A stretch of 64,000 nt of DNA from Dryas octopetala (Eukaryota > Streptophyta > Magnoliopsida > Rosales > Rosaceae). The stretch lies in NCBI GenBank assembly GCA_963921425.1, contig OY992832.1, forward strand, positions 18,140,835 to 18,204,834. The letters run 5' to 3'. The translations under genes and the position numbers were made by a program. The notes under the pieces are model-generated. The model was given only the letters and a program-made list of their open reading frames with translations, did no database searches and was not told the origin of the DNA. Positions 1-11,866 of the stretch are shown in pieces (position 1 is the stretch's first letter; the number at the start of each line of letters is the position of its first letter).

Positions 1-1335
1 CGTTGTGTTAATGCTTGTTTTTTTTTTTTTTTAATCCAGTCGTGTTAATACTTGTCTATATTTAGGTTAATCTTATGTTTCATTCTATGTATATTTTCTT
101 TTTCGCCCACTTCCTTCATTTTGTGGATTTGTATAAAGTCAAAAGGACTAATATAAGAGACTAATTATGTGAAACTGTTTTATAAGAACCCTTAAATTAA
201 TCCAATGACACATATCCAGATATCAATACCAATAAACTATTTTTATTCACCAATACCAATTTTATTAGAAATAATTACTCTATACTACATCTTTACAATG
301 GTTTTTAACTTCTAATACAATAATTATTAATATATAACAATCAGGTTAGTTTAACTGCATGTCATTCCGTTGACTCTAACTGAGTGGGCTGTAATTGCCA
401 TTTATTTCTTATTTTTGGTCTTTCTCTTTCTTCTCTTTTCCTCCTCGAGTCTCTCTCTTTCTCCCCGAAATGTCTTTGAAGATCGGACTCTCGCCGTCCG
501 GCGAGAGTAGCCGGCAGTGTGGGTCTCATCCCCTTCCTCTCTCTTCCTTCTCCTTTCCCCAACCTCCGATGTCTAGCATCAAGTAGATCTAACAGATGGT
601 GAGGTTCATTCGATCTTCTCCGATTCGATTCCTAAATCAGCGAAAATGAACAACGCTGATGTCTAGCTCCAAGCAGATCCAGCAGATGGAGGTTCATTCG
701 CCAAAATAGTTTTGGGTTATTTTGATTTTGAATTGATTGAGATTTGGTTATTATTTTGATGCAGTTTCAGTTCAAAGTTTCAGTTTTCTTATGCAGTTTC
801 AGTTTTTCGATGTACTTTCAGTTTGCAATTTCAATTTTCTGATCAGTTCAATTTCAATATTTTTCAAGTTTACCCTTGTGTTTTGTTGCATGACAAATAT
901 AAATGGTTTTAAATTTTGTTTTGGACATACCATGCTAATCAATTGGTATTTTCCGCTTTTTTGTGTCCTTTTTTGTCTTTGTGTCGCGTGTTTTCTATTT
1001 GGGTTTCTGGGGGGGTGGGCTGCAAGTAAGTAGAAGGTGGGTTTTGAGTAATTATTTTTGTTTGGATGCTTTTGGTTAATTTAAAAGGTTGTTAGTACCT
1101 TATAATTAATGGACTCATTTTATTAACCAAAAACTCATTTTAAATTACTAACTAATAAAAAAAAGCTTCACCCAAACCCATTTTATTCCTCGTTCTTTTT
1201 TTAACATATCCTCTGACGAGTTCGCCACATATCCTCCTAGGGTATCAAATAAGGCTTGTGGAGACTACATGTTAGGTTTTAACTATGAATCCAAAATCTC
1301 ATAATTAAATCCTAACATAAACTCGACAAACTAAG
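1..1335. other. AT-rich intergenic DNA with transposon debris
   Basis: No coding region I can support. There is a CT-rich stretch near 395-560. A short direct duplication has a roughly 45-bp motif beginning gatgtctagc near 567 and again near 658. The stretch at about 127-210 reappears in inverted orientation at about 2415-2500, with moderate identity. A foldback-like repeat at about 1205-1320 is related to one at 27057-27170. Short open frames here are low-complexity and look fortuitous. Confidence 0.5.
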
Positions 1336-2345
1336 TGGAAGGAGTAAAATTTCAGTTTTAAGGAAATTTCTGCTGAAATTTCGATTTCGACAAAATTAGA
1401 CAGAAACGACTAAAATTGTTATTCAAATATAGAAATTTTGAATAAAACTTGACCATATGTTTATTTAACATATTATCTACTACATCGATAAAAAAATATT
1501 GAAGAAACCAAATTATATATTAGGTTTCATGTAATATAAGGTGAATATAATGCGCGCTGGAGGTAAATACTGTTAAATAAAATGAGTATAAAGAATAAAT
1601 GAAATTAGTATATTTTTTATGCTTTATAATTTTTAGACTAAATCTTAATACTAAATCCTATATACTCTATAATTCTATATACCTTAATACTCTTTATACT
1701 CTATAATCTATACACTAAACCTTATATATTCTATTTTGTTTAAGATATGGTATAGGATATTATTGTTTAGGCCCTTTAAGTATTTTTAATTATTTCTTAT
1801 ATAGAAATGTATTAGGGTTTAAAAACAACTAAACGAAACACCAAAACAGCCAAACGAAACACCAAAACAGCCAAACGAAACCTCAAACTTTTTTTTTTCT
1901 TTCAAATTGCCCAAAGGTCTCAAATATCTATCAACCCTAAATTTGTTTTTTCTTTCCTTTTCTTTTCTTTTCTTTTCATTTTTTTCTTTCTTTCCTTCCT
2001 TGCTTTTCCCCTGTGACCTCTCCACTTCTCCAGTAGTCCAAACTTCCAGTGATCCAGTCTTCCCTATCACCTTCTCTTTCTCTCTCCGACTCTCCCAGTC
2101 CCTTACTCCCTCTACTCCCTCCTCCCTCCAAGATCTCTTCTCTCTCCTCCTTGATCTCTTCCTCCCCCGATCTCCCTTTCTTCCTCTTCTCCGTCCCCGA
2201 TCTCTTCTCTCCCTCCGACGATGGGTGGCTCAATCTATCTCTTCCTCCCATATTTCTCTCCAGTCTCTGCCTCCGATATTTTCGCCAAAATTTTGAGAAT
2301 TTCAACAAAATTATGGAGATTTCGCCAAAATATTCTAAATATTGA
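1336..2345 (-). mobile_element. non-autonomous hAT-related element, copy 1
   Basis: The left end (aaggagtaaaattt) matches the left end of the hAT element at 27999. The next 250 bp, including the gcgcgctggagg block near 1552, match 28130-28270 closely. The interior (about 1640-2290) matches the interior of the element at 40043-41323 in the opposite orientation: stretches of cctaaaccctaatat type, a CT-rich block and gaaattttcgcc repeats. No transposase is encoded. The right boundary is not clear because it runs into the inverted partner at about 2514-3040, and I found no convincing target duplication. It is a MITE-like derivative mobilised in trans or a deletion product. Confidence 0.6.
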
Positions 2346-2900
2346 CTAAAATATTTTAGTATGGTGATCAAATCTCCCCCTCCCCAGAAAACAAAATTTT
2401 CCTCCTTGACTAAGTGTCATTGGATTAATTTAAGAACTCATATAAAATAGTCTATCACAATTCTTCATAATTAGTTCTTCATATTAGCCAACCGGACTCA
2501 TAATAGAGTATGTTCAAGGAGGAAAATTTCGTTTTTTGGGGAGGGAGAGATTTTATCACAATACCAAGATAGTTTCATCAAGATTTCAGAAATTTTGGCG
2601 AAAATATCGGAGGCAGAGAAGCAGAGACCAAAGGGAAAGATGAGAGGCAAAGACCGGAGGGAGAGAGATTGGAGGCAGAGAGGGGAGGAAGAGGCAAAGC
2701 CGCCCGTCGCCGGAGGGAGAGAAGAGATCAGGGAGGGAGATGGAGGGGAGAGAAGAGATCAAGGAGGGAGGATGAGTGAGGGATTGGGAGAGTCGGAGAG
2801 AGAAAGAGAAGGTGAGAGGGGAGACTGGGGTACTACCGTACTGGACTACTGGAGACTTGGAGAGGGTCGGTCACAGGAAAATAGAAAGGAAAGAAAAAAA
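2000..2900. repeat. large imperfect inverted repeat
   Basis: The stretch at about 2000-2408 is repeated in inverted orientation at about 2514-2900, around a spacer of roughly 100 bp. Matching landmarks are tgatcaaatctcccc near 2362 against its reverse complement near 2550, and ctgcctccgatattttcgcc near 2268 against its reverse complement near 2600. The CT-rich left arm and GA-rich right arm generate long spurious open frames on both strands. The second arm is an inverted partial copy of the same hAT-related family. Confidence 0.65.
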
Positions 2901-3040
2901 AAAGAAAAAAAAAAGTTTAGGAGTGATTGAGATTTGGGGTCTTTGGGTAACTGGAAAGAAAAAATAAAAGGTTTGAAGTTTCATTTGACCGTTTATTAAA
3001 ATTGAAATTTTAATTAAAATTTTCATTGAAACCGAAATTT
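2514..3040 (+). mobile_element. non-autonomous hAT-related element, copy 2 (partial, inverted)
   Basis: This stretch is the reverse-oriented relative of 1800-2400. It holds gaaattttggcgaaaatatc near 2590, a GA-rich block, then text resembling 40570-40690 (gggatttggggcttttgg type) and an end rich in gaaattt near 3000-3040. It carries no coding capacity and its termini are unclear. Confidence 0.45.
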
Positions 3041-3276
3041 TAGTCTTTGAGTATGTTATATTAACATACAACATATATAAAATAATGTTAAAGGTTTAAA
3101 AAAATTGCAATAAAATAATGCTATAAAATTTAGAAGTCAAAACCAAAATTTTAAAAAGTAAACAGGATAAGGGAAGCCAGCATGGAACAGATGAGATACC
3201 ACATTGTACATGTGACCTTTCCGGGACGTGGCATGGCGGGATCCGATTAAGTAGAAGAAGTTCTCATCCCCTAAAA

Positions 3277-3414
3277 GGAACTGGATCCCCTGCCTTGCTT
3301 CCCTGCAAGGCAGGTACCATGCTCAAATATGAGCCCTTGACACTATGTCTTTCAAAGGCTCAGATTGAACCTGGTACCAGCATTGCAGGGAAGCAAGGCA
3401 GAGGATCCAGGTCC
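3277..3414. ncRNA. miRNA-precursor-like hairpin or very small MITE
   Basis: Bases 3277-3340 pair with 3351-3414, leaving a loop of about 10 nt. The two outer blocks pair almost perfectly: 3281-3308 (containing tgccttgcttccctgcaa) against 3383-3410, with one internal mismatch. The inner stem has scattered mismatches, and 3332-3340 pairs again with 3351-3359. Stem length, loop size and mismatch density fit a plant pre-miRNA. I do not recognise the candidate mature sequence as a conserved family. The motif cctaaaa occurs just outside both arms (about 3270 and 3416), which could be a target duplication and would favour a MITE. It lies about 370 bp 5' of the IVD start codon, so it could also sit in that promoter or leader. 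Confidence 0.4.
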
Positions 3415-3711
3415 CTCCTAAAAAACTGTGCTGTGCCCAATTGTAGTGGAGAAGAGATCGGTTACGTGTCTCAGGACTTGATTGGCTACTGGCTAAGATG
3501 CTGTTACTTAGCAAATCGCATGCGACCACGGCATCAAGCTCTCACCAGGTGGAGCTCATGCAATCATGCTCCACTCCCCATGTAATTGCGAATTTGATTA
3601 ATTAATTAGTCCCTTCTTATTAGTATTAGCAGCAGCTAATGTTGTAGACACAGTGCCAGTGCCAGACATCTTCTTCTTTTTCTTCACTCTGAAAAACTCT
3701 CTCGCTCGCGC

Positions 3712-3767
<56 letters not shown>

Positions 3768-3785
3768 ACGAAAAAGTTAGTGAAT
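3415..3785 (+). promoter_or_regulatory. IVD upstream region and 5' leader with CT microsatellite
   Basis: This is the stretch just before the IVD start codon. It ends in a pyrimidine-rich tract and a long CT repeat (about 3711-3766), as is common in plant 5' leaders. I could not place a TATA box or transcription start with confidence. No upstream in-frame ATG with a better context is seen. Confidence 0.4.
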
Positions 3786-3912
3786 ATGCAAAGGCTATTT
3801 TCTGCAAGGTCTACATGTACTGCGATTTTCAGAAATCAGAGAAACCGTGCTTCCTTTTCTACCGCTTTACTCTCCGATGATACTCAGATTCAGGTCTCTC
3901 CATCCCTCTCTC

Positions 3913-3943
<31 letters not shown>

Positions 3944-5990
3944 CAGTGTGTGTATAAGTGAATCAAGTTCACAAGTAAGAAAGAGCATTAGACTGTTAAT
4001 GTTATTTTGCAATTTTAGCGAAATTTGAAGAAAAATCATAAAAGTTACATTCAGGGATTGAAGTGATTGAAGTGATTGTTCAAGTAGAGGATTGAAGTAA
4101 ATTACAGTCATAGTAGTAATTTTCTTTTTAATTGAAGTAATCAAGTTGGCAGCAGGAGCAGAAAAATCAGATTGGTCCCGGATAGAATATTAGCCCCTTC
4201 TGGTAATTGAAGTAGTCAGTAATGTTTTCCAGCGCTATAACAATTTTGTTATAATTTCTGTGTTTTGTTTTTTGAACATAATAAATGCAGTTTAAAGAAA
4301 GTGTTGGCCAATTTGCACAAGAAAACATTGCCCCTCGTGCGGCAGACATAGACCGAACAAATAGTTTCCCTCAGGAGGTGAACTTATGGAAACTCATGGG
4401 AGATTTTAACCTTCATGGAATTACTGCACCAGGTACAGTTTAAATTCTATTGGAGATTAGTTTGTTTTAATTCGTGTTTGTGTAGAGAGGCAATTCTGGG
4501 TGTGAATGTGATGCTATATGCTTGTGGTCTTTATTTTATGAAGCCTCTTTTTCTTTATTTGGCCCTTTAGTTGATGAAAAAAAAAAAATGGCAGTTATGG
4601 TTCTACCCGCAAGTTTTTTGGCCTTTTACGGTCTTTAGTTGCATAATACTTCTCTAGTTATATAAATATATGTAATATGGGATGCTGTAAGATAGGTGAA
4701 TAAACTCGTCCAAAGAATGTTAATATGTAGCATGTGTAGGCTACCTCATCCCGTTTGTCATCTGAAATGTCCAGCCTATTTTGAATTGGGACATGGAACT
4801 TTTGTTCCGAGTCTATGATATACTTTATTGGCAATTCATGCAGGATGCAGCCATCTTATTATAGTTTACAGAGTTTCATTTTCAACGGTTGGTGCTGAGT
4901 GGCTTAATATTCATTCAAAAACTGTTGTAAACTTATGGGAAAGTCATTTAGATTTGTTTGGTAGGATGAGTAAGATATGAGGGGACTAAAAGAAGTGGGA
5001 GGAAGGAAAAGATATCAATGCTCTATTGATCTTTTTGGTAGAAGGAAATTTCTAAAAAATGGAAACAGTGGTACTTATATTATACTTCATTTTCATGCTT
5101 TTAAAACTTGACTATTGGCTGTCTTGTAGAGGAATATGGAGGGCTTGGCCTTGGTTACTTGTATCACTGTATAGCTATGGAAGAAATAAGCCGTGCTTCA
5201 GCATCTGTTGGCCTCTCATATGCTGCCCATTCTAACCTGTGCATCAATCAATTGGTAAACAAAAGAATGAGTTCATTTGTGACAATAATTGTTGGCATCT
5301 GATAAGTTTTAACTCTTGTTTTCTTTTTTATGGTAGGTGAGGCATGGAAATCCTTCTCAGAAACAGAAGTATTTGCCAAAGGTTCTACTTTCATTTCATT
5401 CAATATTATGTTTACCCAGTGTAGTGCTTACAATTTTACTGACATGATTAATTATAGATGAGACATGACAAGTTCTGGATGATTCCACTCATTTTTGTTG
5501 TTCTTTTGTTGTGAAGCTTATCAGTGGGGAGCATGTAGGGGCTCTTTCAATGAGTGAACCCAATGGTAATTATGCGTACTTCTTCACTTATTTCATCTTG
5601 AATTTAAAGAGATTCTGAGTATTATTTAGTTTTTTAATTTTCCCCCTAAGGTAATTAGGCTGATCTCTCTCTCTCTCTCTCTCTCTTCTAGCTGGTTCTG
5701 ACATTGTTAGCATGAGGTGCAAGGCTGACCGAGTAGATGGAGGTTATATCTTAAATGGGAACAAGATGTGGTGCACCAATGGCCCTTCTGCTCAAACATT
5801 GGTATATTTGTTAGAATTGATTTCCGTTAGCTATGCATTTCATCATACTATATTCATTGTATAAATAGTTTTTTTTTTTAATTGTCAATATAATGTAATG
5901 GTATGACTTGGATGAAGGGTCTTTCCATCTTTCACAAATCTGTAGAAATTATTTTTTTCGCTAAAAATTTGGGATATTTTACCCATATGC

Positions 5991-6061
<71 letters not shown>

Positions 6062-6208
6062 CCTCCCTCCCTCTCTCTCCCTTCCCCCGCCCCCTCCCTC
6101 TCCCTCTGTGGGTGTGTGCGTTGCAAGCACATGTGTTGTTTATAGTGTATGGCCTGAGTAATTGGATATTAACTCTTTGTAGACATAGAAAACTGTTTAA
6201 TACATCTC

Positions 6209-6270
<62 letters not shown>

Positions 6271-7954
6271 CCTCCCTCCCTCTCTCTCCCTTCCCCCGCC
6301 CCCCTCCCCCCTCCCTCTCCCTCTGTGGGTGTGTGCGTTGCAAGCACATGTGTTGTTTATAGTGTATGGCCTGAGTAATTGGATATTAACTCTTTGTAGA
6401 CATAGAAAACTGTTTAATACATATATGCAAGAGTGGAATATGTCTAAGTTAATTCATGAATCCTCCCAAAGATGGTCTCATAATGTAGCTACAGCAGATG
6501 TGGACCTGCTTTGGTTAAGATGCCAGTGTGTTATACATGTAAAGGACTAAATTTTATTACTAATGATTGCTATGAGACACAGCTCTCCTTGATATGCATG
6601 CTATAGTATGTCACCCTATAATTACTAACATTTATGTTAGACCCACATTCATTAAGGGTTATGTTTTAATGCTTGCACCCGTGCTGCATTTTCAAAGCTC
6701 TTTGTCAATTTAACAAGTTACTAAAAACACTGCATCTGTATGCATATATCATGTCTAATATTTATCTGGAGTGTATTCATACAATTCATATGTATTTATG
6801 TATGTGACATATCATTTAACTGATATTTAGAGTTGGATCAGGTTGTTTATGCAAAAACGGACATAATGGCAGGCTCAAAAGGAATCACAGCATTCATCAT
6901 CGAGAAGGGAATGCCCGGGTACTTGCATTTATCACACATTTATTTTCTGTTTAAAACAGGTCATACATGTGCATGAGCAGATATGTCAATTTAGGTTCTG
7001 TCCAGTCCAAATGTGGCCAAATAGATGGGCATTAGTATGAGCTAGACAATGAGTGCTTGTGAAGCTCAAACTTTTGAATCATTAAAAGAATTTTACCAAA
7101 CTTTTCTTGGATATGATTGTTTACTTACCAAGGCTCATGCAACTGTACTAGGGGTTCAGTGCATATTAATTTAAATAAGAGTGCTTCTATTCCGAACCCC
7201 TTTATGCGTGTTCAGTGCAGGGGCTAATATGTCAATTTAGGCTTCCCCTAGTCCAAATGTGGCCAAATAGATTGGCATTAGTATGTGTTAGGCAAGCAGT
7301 GCTTGTGAAGCTCAACTTTTTGCATCATTAAAGATTTCTATAAAACGTTTCCTGGATATGATTGCTATCTTACCAAGACTCATGCAACTGTACCAGGGGT
7401 CCAGTTCAACTGCATGCTAATTTGGATAATAAGTGCTTCTATTCCAAACCCCTTTATGCTCATTCCACCCACCTACTTTTTTGTCCCACCCACCCTTAGG
7501 AAAAAATTCCACATTACTCACAACATTCCCCAATATTCCAAAAAGAACAATTTCTGGCTTCTTACATGTAATGAGACATTTCTCTTTTCCAGCAAAACAC
7601 AGTTTGACGTGTGTATAGGAATGACTCATTACAAGAAAAAAAGTCCTTATACATGAATCATTTATGATTTTCTGGTGAGGACGAATAGCTCCTAATATGT
7701 AAGGAGCCAGACATTTTTCTCCCAATTATATACTAGACTAACCTTTTTCTGTTGCCCATAGCAGCAAAGCTGCCATGGCAGCACTATGGCCTTACTGCCA
7801 TGGTGATGCTGCGCCATGCCCTGGGCAGCCATTGTGGTAAGATATATATATATATATATATATTTTTTTTTTTTTCAAATAAAAAAGTATTTCCAACCAA
7901 GTCTTTACAACCCCTCCCCCCAGAACTGTGTGTGTGTGCATGAGTGTGTGTGCA

Positions 7955-7985
<31 letters not shown>

Positions 7986-10010
7986 GAATGGAATGCTTTT
8001 TTTTCATCTATTCTTAAATTATCCCAAGAGATCTAGGTAAAAGAGAATAAAATGAAGTCTGCTTGCAAAGACAAGACAGCAAAATTAATAACAAGATGCA
8101 AGAGGAAGTTCTTGGAATCCCTCATTTTTCTGAAGTTATTTATGCCTACATGCAGATTCAGCACTGCTCAGAAATTAGACAAACTCGGCATGCGAGGAAG
8201 TGATACGTACGTATGTCTGCAATGCTTTAAGTGAAATTATGCATATCAGAGGCCATCCTCTCTGCTTTCTCTCTTTTTTGTTCTAATAGTGACAATGTTA
8301 TGAGCAGATGTGAGCTCGTCTTTGAGAATTGCTTTGTACCAGAAGAAAATGTTCTTGGGCAGGAAGGAAAAGGTGCAGTGATCCTTATATTTTACTACCA
8401 TTATTGGAAGGAGATCATTTGGATCTGTTGCATGTTATATTACAGCATGCAATGATATGTTGCATGTTATATTACAGTATGCAATGATATGTTGCATGAT
8501 TAGGACCTGATTGATCATATATCTTATGGCTTAATTTTGAACCTTCTGAGTTTCTGTTTAGTATTAAGGTTGTCAGAACTTACCTTTCGAGCAGACAAAG
8601 TTTCCATGGGACTTATTCTTGTGTCACTGTAACTACTCAACCAGACTCGTGTTGGTAATGTATGATGAGTTTAACTATGCTAAGAGTTCTTTAACACCAC
8701 TGACCTCCAACATTGTCATCTTAAGCTATTGGAAGGACTTCCTGCTTGTCGAGGGAATGTAGATACCATTGACATTTGAATAATAAGTGGCATCTTTGGG
8801 AGGTTTTTACCATTTATCCTATGCACTTAGTGCTGGTAGCATGTGTGTCTTCTGTTTTCATGATTCTGGTTCAACTGTTTACCAAAAAAAAAAAATTATG
8901 CCTCCATCGGACATCAGGCATCACCTAACCATAACATTGTTATTGCTCTTTCTTTCAGGAGTCTATGTCATGATGTCAGGGTTAGATCTGGAGAGGCTTG
9001 TTTTAGCGGCTGCACCTGTGGGTATTATGCAGGCATGTATGGATGTCGTCCTTCCTTATGTTCGACAGCGAGAACAGTTTGGCCGTCCAATTGGAGAATT
9101 TCAGTTTATACAGGTTCATTGTTTTTACATAAGTTGGCTTGCTGTTTTCTAGCTCCTTTTTGTATGTCAACTGTAGCCCTTATGCTGTTAGCGGACTTGC
9201 AATTACAGGGGAAAATTGCTGACATGTATACTTCTTTACAATCCTCAAGGTAAAGGGATTTGATTCCTCTATGCACTGCTTTAATTTTCACTTGGTAACA
9301 GAGTTAACCACCCGTTTCTCTCTCCCCTTCATATTCAGGTCCTATGTGTATTCTGTTGCTAGGGATTGTGACAATGGAAAAGTTGACTCTAAGGTGCTGT
9401 TGGGGTTTCTGAATTTTGTTTCTTCAATTTAGTTTATGATCTCATCTTACCATTTGGAAAAAACAAAATGCTTGAACTTGGGCAAACAATAACTCTTGTT
9501 GATTCAAACCTTTAGGATTGTGCTGGAGTTATACTATGTGCAGCTGAAAGAGCCACGCAGGTAGCTTTGCAGGTAAAGATTCTGCACTAATTTCATTCGA
9601 AATTTGTCTATTCAAACATGAATCTCATTCAAGCCAATTAACTTAGTTTTAGTTGGCTATACAAATCATATTCTACGCATTGCTCAAATGTTCGTAATAA
9701 AGTTCATAATTTCCATTCACATGATTTTTACCGAGAGATTTGTCATAATTATTGCTGGGTTCCATGTATCCATATGCTTGGAACAAACAGATCAGAACAG
9801 GTACATGATAACTTTACATCCCTGTATTGAGCCCTGAACAAGTTTTTGTTTTGAGTGTTGCAGGCTATACAGTGCTTAGGTGGTAATGGTTATGTAAACG
9901 AGTACCCAACTGGCCGCCTCCTTCGAGATGCCAAACTGTATGAAATTGGAGCAGGGAGTGCCGAGATCAGAAGGATAATAATTGGTCGTGCGCTATTTAA
10001 GGAGCAGTGA
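3786..10010 (+). CDS. IVD: isovaleryl-CoA dehydrogenase, mitochondrial
   Basis: A mitochondrial FAD enzyme of the acyl-CoA dehydrogenase family. It oxidises isovaleryl-CoA (and in plants related branched acyl-CoAs) during leucine breakdown and passes electrons to ETF/ETFQO. Fourteen GT-AG exons join in frame to 408 aa: 3786-3893, 4291-4432, 5130-5254, 5337-5381, 5517-5565, 5692-5801, 6842-6918, 8156-8206, 8308-8372, 8959-9113, 9209-9249, 9339-9393, 9516-9572, 9864-10010. Arabidopsis IVD is about the same length. Residues 1-30 are basic and Ser/Thr-rich, a mitochondrial presequence. The family signatures are [32 protein letters not shown] (the Glu at about 269 is the expected catalytic base), [15 protein letters not shown] and the C-terminal [11 protein letters not shown]. 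No break is seen. Introns 6 and 7 carry tandem duplications. It converges on ARF4. Confidence 0.95.
5996..6421. repeat. tandem duplication of about 210 bp with CT microsatellites, in IVD intron 6
   Basis: A block made of a long CT run, a ccct run, a C-rich stretch and then ctgtgggtgtgtgcgttgca through ctgtttaatacat occurs twice in direct orientation, at about 5996-6204 and 6207-6421. The non-microsatellite halves are virtually identical, so the duplication is recent or the locus is length-variable. It lies wholly inside the intron between exons 6 and 7. Confidence 0.85.
6975..7455. repeat. older tandem duplication of about 240 bp in IVD intron 7
   Basis: Two diverged direct copies, at about 6975-7215 and 7216-7455. 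Shared landmarks are tatgtcaatttagg, agtccaaatgtggccaaata, gtgcttgtgaagctcaa, ctcatgcaactgtac and gtgcttctattcc. The copies differ by many substitutions and small indels, so this event is clearly older than the one in intron 6. No coding content. Confidence 0.8.
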
Positions 10011-11323
10011 GAGATGCACATTTTCATTTGCTAACTCAAATATCTGCTGCACTCAGCGCACTGTTTCCAGGATACTCCTGTTGCAGTCAGGCATTTGAGT
10101 TTACTTCACTCACATATTCTGGAATACAAAATCAAGAAAGGGTTATACGGGTAGCAATGTGTAAACTTGTTTATCCATGATAGGAAAACAAATGGCCGAC
10201 TCTTGGTGGATCATCTTTAAGTAGATTAACCTTACTGGCATTTATTGATACTCTGAAATTGACTTTTCTCCCAAGGGGAAAATCATACTCATTGTCTTTA
10301 CTCTTTACCATGATCAGAAATAAAAGAGAAGCCTTGCCAAATTGTTGTGTCGTGTTTGATAAAGGAGTTCCTTTTTTTTTTTTTTTTTCCCTTCTAAGCC
10401 TCTTTGACAAAGGTGAGGCTTCATAGGTAGAAGTAGAACATTCATCCTTTCATGCCCACGTTAAGAGTTTGTCTTTTGCCATCCTCCTTTTCCCCTGATT
10501 TTTTTTTTGTTCGAAAAAAATTATGATAAACTCGTGTATAACTTCTTAAAGAAACTACCCTTTGCAACAAGACTGATTTTACATCAGAAGGCCTTCTCCT
10601 CTACAAATGCCTCGACTCCACACTCCATACCCCTCATCTTATTGCTCGTTCTTCAGGTTATGGAGAGAAGTAGACAAAAGGAAACACATGGGTGGAAGAA
10701 GTGAGAAATGAGATTTGAGGTTTCAAATTTCAAACCTTTTACGACGAGAATCTTGATATCATGTTAAACTACTAAACCTGAAAGGCTGAAACTATTAGAG
10801 AATGAGCTAATACTGTGTTCCAAGCTAACATTGAAATCCTACGGTATGATCGAGTTTTGGTTGAATCCGTATTTTTCTGTATTTCTGTATGACCAATGAA
10901 GTCTGAAGCAAGTCAGAAATGAATGTAAAAGATATCCCATTAGATCACTACCTCATGAGGCTCTGAACTAAATCTCATCTGAAGTCAATGCCCCATTCAT
11001 TGATGTGGTGGACTGCATCCTAAGAACACCAACTACAAACTCTTTCATTTTCTCCACTATGTTAGAAGCCTAAGAAATTATTCCGCACATCCAACAATTT
11101 ATACTCAGCAAAAGTCAACAATACTACATAACTAATGTCAAAGAGGAAAAGGTCAATCTCTAAAAGGACAAACAGGTCTAATTTTCAAAGCTTTATGATA
11201 ATGGCAATTGGCAACCACATAACTTAGGACTTGAAATCCAGAAAACACATAACTAGGTTCTATTGTGCATTTAAATTCATATGCAGAATAACATCACAAC
11301 ATAATGACAACCCAGGATTATTT
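10011..11323. other. convergent intergenic region between IVD and ARF4
   Basis: Holds the presumed 3' untranslated regions of both genes, which are transcribed towards each other. AT-rich, with poly-T runs near 10370 and 10500. No additional coding region or RNA gene is recognised. Confidence 0.5.
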
Positions 11324-11835
11324 TTAGACCCTGATTACTGTTGGGGAAGAATCTGGCTGGCCCACTGAAGAGGACTTAGACACTTCCAGTAAGACTGGAG
11401 CTTGTTCCAAACAACTTTGAGTATCATCACTGATCATTCCAATGGTCATCTTCTCAACTTCTTCCTGGGTATATATATGAATTTTGGAAACCACATTGCA
11501 AAACTCACTGCATTAAGAACCCATCATTTTCAAAGGTCATATTCATATGAATAATTCAGTAAGAATTTCATGATGGTCACAACATATTCTTCAGCCGTTA
11601 GCAAGTTAAGATGTATCAGCACATGCACAGCTACCCAGAAAGGGGAAAAAGAAAGGAACTACTCAATTCTTAAGCACACATATTCTAGTTGCCCTGCTTG
11701 CTATCCTAGAAATACCATAGTTTAACAAAAATTAGAGCTACATTTATTCTATTTCTTCCAATAACAAAATAGAAAAGTTTATAATATGAATGAGTTTATT
11801 GTGCAACACTGGACAAATATGAAAGTGTAATTCAC

Positions 11836-11866
<31 letters not shown>

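Noticed and set aside
395-586. Short open frames on both strands in CT-rich DNA
   Set aside because: Low-complexity Ser/Phe/Leu- or Arg/Glu-rich translations with no domain or splice support.
1907-2371. Overlapping 98-131 codon frames
   Set aside because: They lie in the CT-rich arm of a hAT-derived inverted repeat; composition alone explains them.
3295-3585. 96-codon plus-strand frame upstream of IVD
   Set aside because: It runs through the hairpin, its sequence is not protein-like, and no homology is recognised.
5903-6378. Ser-Leu and Arg-Glu repeat frames in IVD intron 6
   Set aside because: Produced by CT/GA microsatellites; the true exons 6 and 7 flank this intron.
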